Positions 1 to 9,800 of a stretch of 64,000 nt of DNA are shown piece by piece. A program made the translations under genes and the position numbers. The notes below the pieces were generated by a model, which was not told the origin of the DNA, did no database searches, and saw only the letters and a list, made by a program, of their open reading frames with translations. The stretch is taken from positions 310,001 through 374,000 of the forward strand of contig NW_017962925.1 in the NCBI RefSeq assembly GCF_001661345.1. Direction: 5' to 3'. How positions within the stretch are numbered: the stretch's first letter is position 1; every line of letters begins with the position of its first letter. Source of the DNA: Ascoidea rubescens DSM 1968. Lineage: Eukaryota > Ascomycota > Saccharomycetes > Ascoideales > Ascoideaceae.

Positions 1-3000
1 ATCTTTTGGTTTGGGTAATTTAATAGTCTCATATAGCAATATAAAGCAACAGCAAATTCAGCTTCTCCTAAATTTTGAATAAGATTTGGTGAAGGCTCTG
101 TTTCTCCTTGATTATGGTACTTAGAAACGTTAATAAATTGACAAACATTATTAAAACCTGGATTAGAAAGTATAAATTCTGTACTATTTTCGATATGTTC
201 AAGGTTAAGTATGCCGTTAGAAAATCCTGATTCAGAATAGATGTGATTATATAAGTAAACAATTTCACTTCTTGCACGACCTTGATAATTCAATTTAAAG
301 TATGGGAGACCCAATTTAATAAATCTTTCAAACAATGATTGATCTGCCTTTGAAAATTGTTTTAAAGAGGGATTTTGAATTATAGGCCTATTCTGATTAT
401 GGTCACCAATAAATATCACCCTTTTTAATGAGTTGTCAGATTTTCTAGAATTGGCTAACAATAATGGTATTACTGTATTAATTTCAGTAAGTTGTGCAGC
501 TTCTTCAATTAAAACGTTATCAAAACTTAAACCCATTTCTTTTAAATCATCATTTCTCATTGAAACATAGGTCGATGTCATTGCAACAACTTTAGCATGT
601 TTCAAAAGTATATAATTAGTTTTTGCTTTTAAATTTGTCAATACCTCAAAAGGTCTAAATGATTCCAATTTATCAAAAATTGAAACAATTGATTCATAGT
701 GTCTTGTTAGGATAGTAAAAGAATCATTATACTTTTCGCTTTCTAGTTTGTTTTTATCAATCAGCCTATCCAATTTTGAAAAAAAATCAAAAAAAGGATA
801 AAACCTTATAAGATATTTGCTTGATTTTTCTTCGTTTTTAATTTTTATTAAAAATTCTTTCCATATTTCTTGAATATATGAATTGTAAAAAAATATTGCA
901 GTTTCACATGAGTTTCCATGAGCACCAACAATGTTCAAACTTTCTGCAAGTGTATCAACTTTTTTTAATAAAACAGGAATTTGGTTAATTGAATGTTCAA
1001 CTCTTCCAAAGGAACAAAATGATGACTGATTCTGAATTCCATCTTCTGAAACTGATATAGATAAGCCCTGCTCTCCATATCCAAGTCTTAGTAAAAACTG
1101 TTCATCAATAGTTCCAAGTTGAGCAAGTTTGGTAAATAAATGGTTTAATGCATGGTTGCTATGTGTTATAACCAAAGTTTTTTGATGTGGAAAATTATTA
1201 AATACATTTGATATTATTTGAGTAGCCACATCAGTTTTACCAGTTCCAGGTGGTCCCAATATTATTGTTAAGCCAGGCAAACTTCCAGATATAATTGATT
1301 TCATTTGGTTTTCTGTAAATTTTATCAAAGGTTTATGATTATTATCTGAAAAATTCGGTAACTTTTTCTGATCATAGAGATAAATTGATATGGTTTTCTT
1401 AATTTGATTAGTTTTTTCAAGCAAAAAAGGAGGTGTAAATGTTTCATGTATAATTTCGCCAACGTTATTTGAAATTCTTTTACGCTTTTTCAAAATTTTA
1501 GGATATTTTTTATTATTTATTGTTAAATTATAATCAGGAAAACATTCAAATAAATGATTTAAATCAATAAAATTATTTTTCATGTCAAGGATCCAATTAT
1601 CGTTGTTGTTATGAATTTGTGTATCAAATCCCAAAAAATTCCCTAAAAGCAAAGAAGGTAAGTTTAATTCTGTTTGATTTACTAATAATTTCATATTGGA
1701 CAAAATTTGATAAAAATTGTTTTCTCTTTTTTTTCTTCTAACAATTAGATTGATATTAGAAAGCATAGAATCAAATTTTTGTTTATCATTGCCAAAATTT
1801 GAAATTTCATGATACACTTTTGCATCAATATCAATATAAAAACGTCGTAACTTGAGTTTATAATTTGATAAATCATTGTTCGGAATCTTCTCACTTAATG
1901 TATTATTTTTTTCTGCAGAGTGAATTTTTGTAGAATAACCGTCAACAATTTCAGTGATTTTACCAGAAGTAATTTGACGGATTCCTAAAGATTCTAAAAA
2001 ATTATTTGAATTTTTTTTCTCTGTGAGAGAAACTAAAAAGATTATATCATTTCTTGATAGTTCGTCCCATTCATTAATTATGTTGTCAGATAATTTATTT
2101 AAATTTAATTGAACCTCTAAGTTCACTACATCAGGATAGGGTGTTTTTATTGAACCGTTAAAAGTTGTGGATACAATGGATGGTTTGTTTGTAATTTTTA
2201 AGGCCATTTTGCTAAAACCTTGTAATTTCAATTCTTCATTATTTATATCAGATCTATAAATTTTATGGTTTAATCTTTTTATTATCAACTCGATATCGTT
2301 CAGTATTTGGTAGAAAAATTCATCTCTTTGAAGAAAAAAACTTCTAAATAAAAAGTCATTCATTGATAAGTACTGTAATCCAAGTTTGTACAATGGCTTC
2401 GAAAAACATAGTATTGATCTATTTTTCATCTGATGATCCAGTTGATATAAATTATAATTTTCAAGAATTGAAGATTGATCGGGCAATAAAGATACTTTGT
2501 AAAAATCATTTAAATATGTCAAAGGATTGTAATAGTTGAAATATATAAATTGAATAAACAATTCTTTTGTTAGTTGAATATTAAGTGAAGTAGAATAGTT
2601 CAAGTTTAGATCAATTTCTTTTAATATTAATTTTAAATCTTGTGAGTCTAATGAAGATAATGTTGATATAAAAAAAGATTTATTAGTCAAATATGTTAAA
2701 GAAGCCTTTGATAACTCAATAATTTGAGTTTTATTTGTTTTATTTTGAAACAATTTGTAAATAATTTTTTGAAAAGATTCCAAACTATTATAGTAGTTAG
2801 TTTGAACTGATTCAGTTGATGTTATGATTCCAGTAAAGTCGTCAATTGGGTTGTAAATATAATACAATAAGATATCAAACATTTTCAAGAGATCTGAATT
2901 TTTAAGGTTCTTGTCAATTATATATAAATTAATAAAAGCTAATAAGTTGATATCTTTAACTAGAGAATTTGTAAATGCACGAGTTGATAATTGAGATAAA

Positions 3001-3875
3001 ATATCAATTAAAAATTGAAAGACCATCAAAGAATAATCGATCACTATTTGGTTTTTAATTGAAATATCATTAGAGTTATTAGAATTATTTGCTGAGATTA
3101 TGAAAATGTAATCTAAAAGAAAATGATATAACCAGTTCAGTCTGAAAATAAAATCTGACTTTTTAATTTTATTATGTTTGGTTTTATCTTGGTCATTTTG
3201 AGCATTAAATTTTTTCTCAAATTTATTATACATTTTCTTTATATGAGGATAGTTATTGAAAATAACTTGTTTTCTATTTGCTGACAAATTTGACCAAATC
3301 AGAATATTAAAAATTGGAGATAATTGTGATTTGATGAAACGATAATCTAAATTGTTAAGCAATAAGTTTATAAATGCTAATAGATAGGTTTTTTGGATTA
3401 CTAGTCTATCAGTATAAGAGTCTGATAATAAAAGTGACAAAACCCTTTCAAACAAGGATATAAATGCTCTTTTATCAGAGTTAATGTATTGATCGTTATC
3501 GTCATTGAAGTTGGTATGTTCATTCATTCTTAAAGAGGACCATATAGAAGCAGTATAATCAGTATTCGTTGATTTAGCTAGAAGTAATAAAGAAACCGAA
3601 ATAATATGGTCATTTGTGGAAAATTCATCAAATATAACCCATAGATAGCTTTCTAAATAGTTTAAAGATTCCAATTGAGTTAATAAATTGTAGTTAATAT
3701 TACTATCAGTATTGATAGTGTTCTGGGGATTCTTCAAAAGATGATTTAGAATTAAGGATATAATCGAATCATCACGCTTCGTTTTGTATAGTTTTTTTTT
3801 GTTTTTATCATCAAATAACCAATTCTTTTTCGCTATCTCAAATATATCAATTTCATCGTTAATAATTTCAGTCAT
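1..3875 (-). CDS. AQR: Aquarius / Cwf11-type intron-binding spliceosomal RNA helicase, 3' end outside the window
   Basis: An uninterrupted frame runs from the ATG at 3875 off the left edge: about 1291 residues visible, against roughly 1485 in human AQR. The N-terminal two thirds is a helical, weakly conserved region, as in the Aquarius ARM-like part. The superfamily 1 (UPF1-like) helicase core follows. Walker A GPPGTGKT lies at about 1235-1258, the Walker B region reads LIEEAAQLTEI, and further on come QGRARSE and NLGEAEFAVALYCYMRLLNY. These match Aquarius specifically, not Sen1 or Upf1. Aquarius is the intron-binding factor that joins activated spliceosomes. S. cerevisiae lacks it; fission yeast has Cwf11. 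Motif III, normally GDxxQLPP, here reads GDHNQNRP. The gene is divergent from GAR1 with 222 bp between the ATGs. The identification is firm; the C-terminus is not visible. Confidence 0.93.
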   Translation of the reverse strand, partial: MTEIINDEIDIFEIAKKNWLFDDKNKKKLYKTKRDDSIISLILNHLLKNPQNTINTDSNINYNLLTQLESLNYLESYLWVIFDEFSTNDHIISVSLLLLAKSTNTDYTASIWSSLRMNEHTNFNDDNDQYINSDKRAFISLFERVLSLLLSDSYTDRLVIQKTYLLAFINLLLNNLDYRFIKSQLSPIFNILIWSNLSANRKQVIFNNYPHIKKMYNKFEKKFNAQNDQDKTKHNKIKKSDFIFRLNWLYHFLLDYIFIISANNSNNSNDISIKNQIVIDYSLMVFQFLIDILSQLSTRAFTNSLVKDINLLAFINLYIIDKNLKNSDLLKMFDILLYYIYNPIDDFTGIITSTESVQTNYYNSLESFQKIIYKLFQNKTNKTQIIELSKASLTYLTNKSFFISTLSSLDSQDLKLILKEIDLNLNYSTSLNIQLTKELFIQFIYFNYYNPLTYLNDFYKVSLLPDQSSILENYNLYQLDHQMKNRSILCFSKPLYKLGLQYLSMNDFLFRSFFLQRDEFFYQILNDIELIIKRLNHKIYRSDINNEELKLQGFSKMALKITNKPSIVSTTFNGSIKTPYPDVVNLEVQLNLNKLSDNIINEWDELSRNDIIFLVSLTEKKNSNNFLESLGIRQITSGKITEIVDGYSTKIHSAEKNNTLSEKIPNNDLSNYKLKLRRFYIDIDAKVYHEISNFGNDKQKFDSMLSNINLIVRRKKRENNFYQILSNMKLLVNQTELNLPSLLLGNFLGFDTQIHNNNDNWILDMKNNFIDLNHLFECFPDYNLTINNKKYPKILKKRKRISNNVGEIIHETFTPPFLLEKTNQIKKTISIYLYDQKKLPNFSDNNHKPLIKFTENQMKSIISGSLPGLTIILGPPGTGKTDVATQIISNVFNNFPHQKTLVITHSNHALNHLFTKLAQLGTIDEQFLLRLGYGEQGLSISVSEDGIQNQSSFCSFGRVEHSINQIPVLLKKVDTLAESLNIVGAHGNSCETAIFFYNSYIQEIWKEFLIKIKNEEKSSKYLIRFYPFFDFFSKLDRLIDKNKLESEKYNDSFTILTRHYESIVSIFDKLESFRPFEVLTNLKAKTNYILLKHAKVVAMTSTYVSMRNDDLKEMGLSFDNVLIEEAAQLTEINTVIPLLLANSRKSDNSLKRVIFIGDHNQNRPIIQNPSLKQFSKADQSLFERFIKLGLPYFKLNYQGRARSEIVYLYNHIYSESGFSNGILNLEHIENSTEFILSNPGFNNVCQFINVSKYHNQGETEPSPNLIQNLGEAEFAVALYCYMRLLNYPNQK

Positions 3876-4097
3876 TGTAAGTTCATTTAGTTGTAAAAAA
3901 GAGCGATAAAGAAGATCAAAAAACTGATCTGGTTTGAGATTTTAGTTAAGAAATGTAAAAAAGTTTAAATGAATACACGTGATTGAAATGAAATATGGAA
4001 AATTTTTTTTGATTGATGAAAAAAGGTTTGAAAATTGGAGTTTTAAATTACTGTTTTTGAGTAAAGTCAATTAAAGTCAATTGAAAAGAGTATAGAA
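3876..4097. promoter_or_regulatory. Divergent AQR/GAR1 promoter with CACGTG
   Basis: This 222-bp spacer separates two divergent ATGs. It holds a CACGTG E-box at 3976-3981 (Cbf1/Pho4/Tye7-type core) and an A-tract/T-tract junction, GGAAAATTTTTTTT, near 3995-4008, which resembles the RRPE element of ribosome-biogenesis genes. That would suit GAR1. Both assignments rest on motif resemblance only. Confidence 0.45.
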
Positions 4098-4700
4098 ATG
4101 TCATTTAGAGGTGGTAGCCGAGGTGGCCGTGGAGGCAGAGGAGGACGAGGTGGATTCAATCGTCAACCTCAAGGGCCTCCAGATGCAATATTACCCATGG
4201 GCAGTTTTTTGCATCCATGTGAGGGAGACATTGTTTGTCGTTCAATTAACTCCAAGATTCCATATTTCAATGCGCCAATATTTTTGGAGAACAAGACACA
4301 GGTTGGTAAAGTTGACGAAATATTGGGACCAGTGAACGAGGTGTATTTCACGATCAAACCATCGGAGGGAGTGAAAGCAGAGTCGTTTAAGGATGGAGAC
4401 AAGTTCTACATTGGAGACGACAAGTTGTTGCCAGTTGAAAGATTTTTGCCCCAGCCCAAGGTGGCAGGTTTCAAGGTGAAGAAGCCCAAGAACAAAGGCG
4501 CTGGCGGCAGAGGTGGCTCTCGTGGCGGGCGAGGAGGATTTGGCAGTAGAGGCGGTTTTGCTTCCAGAGGTGGTTTTGCTTCCAGAGGCGGCGGTGGTCG
4601 TGGAGGAAGAGGCGGCTTTGGTGGTCGTGGCGGTGGTCGTGGTGGCAGCCGTGGCGGTTTTGGAGGCCGAGGAGGAAGAGGAGGCAGAGACAGATTCTGA
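4098..4700 (+). CDS. GAR1: H/ACA snoRNP core protein Gar1
   Basis: The 200-residue protein begins with a short Gly/Arg-rich (RGG) tail. The Gar1 core follows (about residues 28-125), including [20 protein letters not shown], the [18 protein letters not shown] strand pair and the [20 protein letters not shown] segment. A long RGG-rich C-terminal tail completes it. This is the usual yeast Gar1 architecture at the usual length (S. cerevisiae about 205). Gar1 binds the Cbf5 pseudouridine synthase in nucleolar H/ACA particles that modify rRNA. The start is the first ATG, 15 bases after an in-frame-neutral AT-rich leader. The gene converges on RPN9 with 290 bp between stop codons. It is more GC-rich than its neighbours because of Gly/Arg codons. 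Confidence 0.97.
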   Translation: MSFRGGSRGGRGGRGGRGGFNRQPQGPPDAILPMGSFLHPCEGDIVCRSINSKIPYFNAPIFLENKTQVGKVDEILGPVNEVYFTIKPSEGVKAESFKDGDKFYIGDDKLLPVERFLPQPKVAGFKVKKPKNKGAGGRGGSRGGRGGFGSRGGFASRGGFASRGGGGRGGRGGFGGRGGGRGGSRGGFGGRGGRGGRDRF

Positions 4701-4844
4701 GCCTAGGCAAAGGGATTTGCTTTTTCTTTTGGATAATAGATATAAATACGTTCTTTTGTACAATACAAGGTGTTTTTTTCTTTTACATGTTAGATCGTGT
4801 TTGCAGACCATGGGGGGTTGTGGTGTGATATATTTAGTTGTGTA

Positions 4845-4927
4845 GATGAGAATAAGATGAGAATAAGGTGAGAATAAGATGAGAGTGAAAGGAAAGGAAA
4901 GAAAAGAAAAGAAAAGAAAAGAAAAGG
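4845..4927. repeat. Purine-rich tandem repeats between GAR1 and RPN9
   Basis: Three or so copies of an 11-12 bp unit close to TGAGAATAAGA are followed by a run of GAAAA/GGAAA pentamers. The strand is almost pure purine, and the block lies between the two convergent stop codons. Confidence 0.8.
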
Positions 4928-4990
4928 GAAAAATACATTGTTGTATTAGAATTTATAGATTGAAATAAAGTAAATTGAAACTCAATTGAA

Positions 4991-6238
4991 TTAAACAAAA
5001 GTCCAGATTTCATTACCATTGTCACGCATGAACCCAGCCAAGTTTTCGACATTATTTGACCAAGAGTCTAATTTATCTCTCATACTTTCAACCTGATCGA
5101 TATTCATGATTCTTGGTTGGACCCAGGTTACGGTGATTGTATTGTTGACTTGATCGATGAAACCCTTCAAGAGATTTAGACTTAATGCTCTCATGACTAA
5201 GTGTTCAACATCGTTTATTGGCAATCTTGTTGTTTTTGAAATTTCGTTAAAGGTGAGGACTCTTTGACCATTGGGCTTTTGAAAGATGAGTTCAATTAAA
5301 GCCATTAGGCAAATTTTTTGTTTGAGAAAGAATTCGTTTTGCAATAGTAAGGGAGATTTTTCAAAGATCGAAGACAAGACTGATTCGAATTTATTCAAGT
5401 CACCAGAGTTTAGGATGAATAAAAAGTCTCTTAACCAAGAATATTTGTCATTTTTCAACGAGTTTAGGATATCGTGTAATAACAATTCACCAAAATTATA
5501 GATTTTGTCGCCTAGCAAAGCCGCAATACTTAAATCGTAGGCGATTAATTGCTTATCGACTTCAGACAACTCATTCAACAAATCGCTATCGAGACAAGCC
5601 AAGTATAATAAAGAGTTTTTGTAAAAGTCGTTATAATCATTTTTCAATTTGTAATATTGGGCGTTGGTTGAATAAAAGGAGGCGTTAATGACGTTATTAA
5701 TTGAAGATAGTAAATCGATTTCAAGTGCCATTTTATCCAAGATTTCTCTAGATTTTTCTAGTTCGTTCAAGAATAATTGAATTCTTGAGATCTCTATTTG
5801 CAAGAAAATAAAGGCGTCGATTTTATCGTCGATTTTATTAAAGCAATCATTTAAATTAAAAGCGATTTTTTTGTTTTTGTTATAATTGTGGTAATCTTCA
5901 GGCAAATTTGCTTCCAATTTGTCCTTTATGTTTTGCAAGAAAAAGAGTTTTTCCTCATTTGATTCAATTTCACTGGAAGCTGTTAAAGCAAATTGAACAA
6001 ACTTCAATTGATTTATGTTTTGGTAAAATTTAAGAATAAACTGGTGAAATAGTCTGACCCTAATGGGTTTGGATAGCTCATTGTGAAAGAATTCATCGAC
6101 AGATTTAGTCAATTGATGCCATAACTTTCTCTCGTAATAGTCTTCAAAAGTATAGAAAAAGGGAATTAGATCTTCGTTGGACTCTATTCTCAAAGTTGCA
6201 AGCACAGTGGAAGCATCCTCGTTCTCTTGGTCAGCCAT
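4991..6238 (-). CDS. RPN9: 26S proteasome lid subunit Rpn9
   Basis: The protein has 415 residues; S. cerevisiae Rpn9 has 393. The N-terminus carries the Rpn9/PSMD13 signature (FEDYYERKLWHQLTKSVDEF), followed by a helical solenoid. A C-terminal PCI winged-helix domain (about residues 290-385) contains LTFNEISKTTRLPINDVEHL and the VTWVQPRIM strand. Rpn9 is a scaffold subunit of the regulatory particle lid and helps assemble the 26S proteasome. The ATG at 6238 is the first in frame. The promoter side holds a GGTGGCAAT element (6326-6334) close to the Rpn4 binding site GGTGGCAAA. It converges with GAR1 and diverges from the WD40 gene at 6873. Confidence 0.96.
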   Translation of the reverse strand: MADQENEDASTVLATLRIESNEDLIPFFYTFEDYYERKLWHQLTKSVDEFFHNELSKPIRVRLFHQFILKFYQNINQLKFVQFALTASSEIESNEEKLFFLQNIKDKLEANLPEDYHNYNKNKKIAFNLNDCFNKIDDKIDAFIFLQIEISRIQLFLNELEKSREILDKMALEIDLLSSINNVINASFYSTNAQYYKLKNDYNDFYKNSLLYLACLDSDLLNELSEVDKQLIAYDLSIAALLGDKIYNFGELLLHDILNSLKNDKYSWLRDFLFILNSGDLNKFESVLSSIFEKSPLLLQNEFFLKQKICLMALIELIFQKPNGQRVLTFNEISKTTRLPINDVEHLVMRALSLNLLKGFIDQVNNTITVTWVQPRIMNIDQVESMRDKLDSWSNNVENLAGFMRDNGNEIWTFV

Positions 6239-6872
6239 GGTGGGATATCGCGATCAATGAACAGTAATTGGTTGCAATTTCGAGTATCTCAATCAACAGT
6301 TGGTGGTTCAGGCTTCAGAGCTGATGGTGGCAATTGATATTTCACAGAAAAGAAAACACACGCGTACAAATCAACATGCACACGCAGTTGTCACGCACAC
6401 AGTCGTCAAGCACACGCACTCATCACGCACTCACCATCTTCATGGACCTACTGCACATGCACGTCACACCACGCAAGCAACAATAAAACGCCACTATAAT
6501 GGTACTGCCACACTGAGCGCGCCAAGTTGTTCCGGCGCTGGAGCCGAGCCGCGTCGTGCCGGCGCAGTTTTGTGAGGAACGGCGATCGCACCGCAGGCTT
6601 TTCGCGGGCCTTGTGGAAGATTACTAGCAGCTCTGGAGCTGTATAGGTTCCATTGCTATCCAATTGCTTACTCTCGCTTGGCTCAATCTGTATCTTATTT
6701 ATATTTTCTTCTGTTTCTTGTTCTTCTTCTGCTTTTTGGCCATATCCAGACATTCTCTTCTTGTACCCTATTCCTCTTTCCACTTCTCAATATTCCTTCC
6801 TCACTAAATGTTTCTCCCAATTGTCTAATCTTCTGTTATTCTCTATCTCTGTTTACAATTTCTTTTCTCTAG
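6239..6872. promoter_or_regulatory. Divergent RPN9/WD40 promoter with GC island and pyrimidine-rich leader
   Basis: The 634-bp spacer has three zones. Near RPN9 lies a GGTGGCAAT element at 6326-6334, followed by CAC/CACGCA-rich DNA (6355-6475). A GC island at about 6515-6610 carries CCGGCGC twice (6532-6538 and 6559-6565). From 6640 to the ATG at 6873 the plus strand is T/C-rich, as expected for the leader of the WD40 gene. I see no RNA gene in it. Confidence 0.6.
6326..6334 (+). promoter_or_regulatory. PACE-like Rpn4 site upstream of RPN9
   Basis: GGTGGCAAT differs from the proteasome-associated control element GGTGGCAAA at the last base. It sits 88-96 bp upstream of the RPN9 ATG. PACE works in either orientation. 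Confidence 0.55.
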
Positions 6873-9800
6873 ATGACTATGAACACCCCAGCAATCAACA
6901 TCATATCTCCCCCAAACTCTTCCAACGACAACCTCAAATCTTCTAATCCAAACAACACTGGCTCCAGCTTCTTCTTCCTAGGCACTAATCCCAGAAAGAC
7001 CATTTTCAGCATTTTTTCAAACAACGATTCAACCAACAATAACACTACCAATAGTAGCAGCAATAGCAGCAATACTAATCTCCCCACTAATTCTAATAAT
7101 AACTCTAATAACAACCTAATTCTCAGCCAAAATCTTGACCCAAATACTGATAATCGCAATTCTATCGACAGATCTCTAAGTGATATTAAGATCTCAAGAT
7201 CCAGATCCAGATCAAGGTCAAGATCCAGATCAAAACTAAGAGCTGACTCTCTGTCTATTTTCGGCAAAAATATCTTTACCCCAAATAACAATACCAGAAA
7301 TCCAGCATCCTCGGACTCTGAAGATGATAATTTTTCCATCGTCGACAACAACAATACTACAAACAGAAAAACTACTATAAAGACAAATAGTCATAGGAGC
7401 ATTGCAGCCAAAAACTTGACGAAAAAATTGATCAAAAACATCAATAACAAAAATGATATTGATGATGAATTTGCTAATGATAAAAATCGCGATCAGTCTC
7501 TTGACGATTCGTTATCTGATTATTTGAGCAACAACGAAATCGCTGATCATCCAGTAACAACTTCAAAATCAAATTCAAATCATAATCCCTTGGAAAAACA
7601 TATCTCAAATATATTAGATTTAAACAAATTCGATCAATCAAATTCTTCAAATCTAAAAAACATCGACATCAATACCAATAACAACTATAACAATTATCAC
7701 AATAACAATAATAACAACAACAACAACAACAACAACAACTTTAATATTAATCCAAATATACATGCAGGTTTTGACACTGAAAACTATCACACTACCAATT
7801 ATCATACTGGTAATTATCCTACTTATAACAGCACTTTGCCTCTCTCATATGATTTTTTTCCCGATGAATATTTCTATGACAACAAAATTGATCTTGTTCA
7901 GTTATTTGTTCAACCAAAATACTTGAGATTACTATCAAAATCAAAAGAAAAGTCAAATTTTTGTAATCGCTTATTTTTAGCCCAAGAACTAAATTTAACC
8001 CAAGACCAAAACACCTCAGATCTCAATAACTCAAACATCATCAATAACACTATAACTCCTCATACTGAATTGACCTTGATCAACAAATTCAAATCAAATG
8101 ACACAAGCGACGTTAAATCAAATAAATCGATTCGCTCCACTATATCAAACACAATAAACAGCCAGGCAAATTCAAATAAAAGAGGCGCAATATGGGCCTT
8201 GAAATTCAGTGTTGATGGCAAATACTTAGCTGCTGCTGGTCAAGATTGTGTAATAAGAGTCTGGAAAGTCATATCCTCGCCTCTTGATCGTCTTGAATAC
8301 CAGCACAACGTTAATAAATCAACAATCAATAATGACATCAATAATATCCCAAATAACTTAAATAACTTAAACAACCCTAACGGTATAAACAATATCACCA
8401 ACAATGATAACATCAACAACAACATCAATACCATTAATAATGCCAATATCAATAACAACATCAACTTAGCCACTCCTCCTTCAGTATCAGATCAAAGCGA
8501 TCATGATCCAAACAACCAATCTTCGAAGAAAAACTCTTCAAAGCCTGTATATGCTCCAGTTTTCCATGATGATCCAATAAGAATCTTTAAGGGGCATTCT
8601 CTGGACATACTTTCATTAGCCTGGAGCAAAAACAACTTTCTATTATCAGCCTCGAAAGATGGAACTGTTCGTTTATGGCATATTGATAGGCATACTTGTT
8701 TAGGCGTATTTAATCATCCTGAATGCGTAACTTCAGTTTGTTTTTTTCCCACTGATGACAGGTTTTTCTTAAGTGGCTCTTTAGATAACGGTCTACGTTT
8801 TTGGTCAATATTAGACAATGAAGTAAGTTATCAACAAACTTTAACGAGCTTAATCACCGCTATTTGTTTTTCTCCTAATGGTAAATTGACTTTTGCTGGA
8901 ACCTTTAATGGAATTTGCTTTTGTTTTGAAACTATCGATTTAAATTTAAAATATCAATTTGAGGTTCGAAATAATTATGGAAAAAATTCCCGTGGCTCTA
9001 AAATATCCGGTATTCAAACCTTTGATGTCCCAATTGATTCAAGTTCAAACTTGAATCAGAATTTAAATTTAAATTTAAATTTAAATGTAAACTTAAATCC
9101 TATCAATGAAAATAAATCATTAAATGCATCTCCTTCCTATTTATCATCCACCTTGAATGAAACAACTGATACAAGAATTGTAATAACAACTAACGATTCA
9201 AGAATCAGAATATACTCACATTTAACTAGAGGCTTGGTGACTAAATTCAAAGGCTTACAAAATGAATCTTCTCAAGTGGTTGCAACTGTTTCTGATGATA
9301 ACGAGTACCTTATTTGTGGCTCGGAAAATAATTGCATCTACATGTGGAGAATAAACGATCAAGAAGTTTTAAAAAAATATGAAAAAAAATCAAAAAAAAG
9401 CTTACTCTATAATTCAATGCTGAAAAAGAAAAACATTGATTATAAAGACGAAATACCTAAGAACCTTAAAAATGGAAATTATTTCGAATTTCATGCACAT
9501 CGATATCAAGTCAGTTGTGCAACATTTGCCCCAAGGGTCACCAAGAAATTTTTGTCTTTATCTAATGATCCAATTTATGATTTATACTCTACTTATGAAG
9601 ATCTCCAAAAAAATGCAACCACTCAAAATTCAGAAAATTATGATAATAGCAGCTCTTTTGGATCGCCTGTAAAAACCTTTACGAATGACTCACGGGCTAA
9701 TACTACAAGTATTAATAGCAATAATAATGATTACGGTTGCTCCAAGAAGAAGAAAAATAAAAAAATAATGAGTTTTGAAAACTATGATCCAGTTGATGAT

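Noticed and set aside
4242-4811. Long antisense frame across GAR1
   Set aside because: It mirrors the GC-rich RGG coding sequence (Ser/Thr/Ala repeats opposite Gly/Arg) and has no features of its own.
6653-6946. Hydrophobic frame before and overlapping the WD40 gene start
   Set aside because: Pyrimidine-rich leader translated in another frame; overlaps the start of a clear gene.
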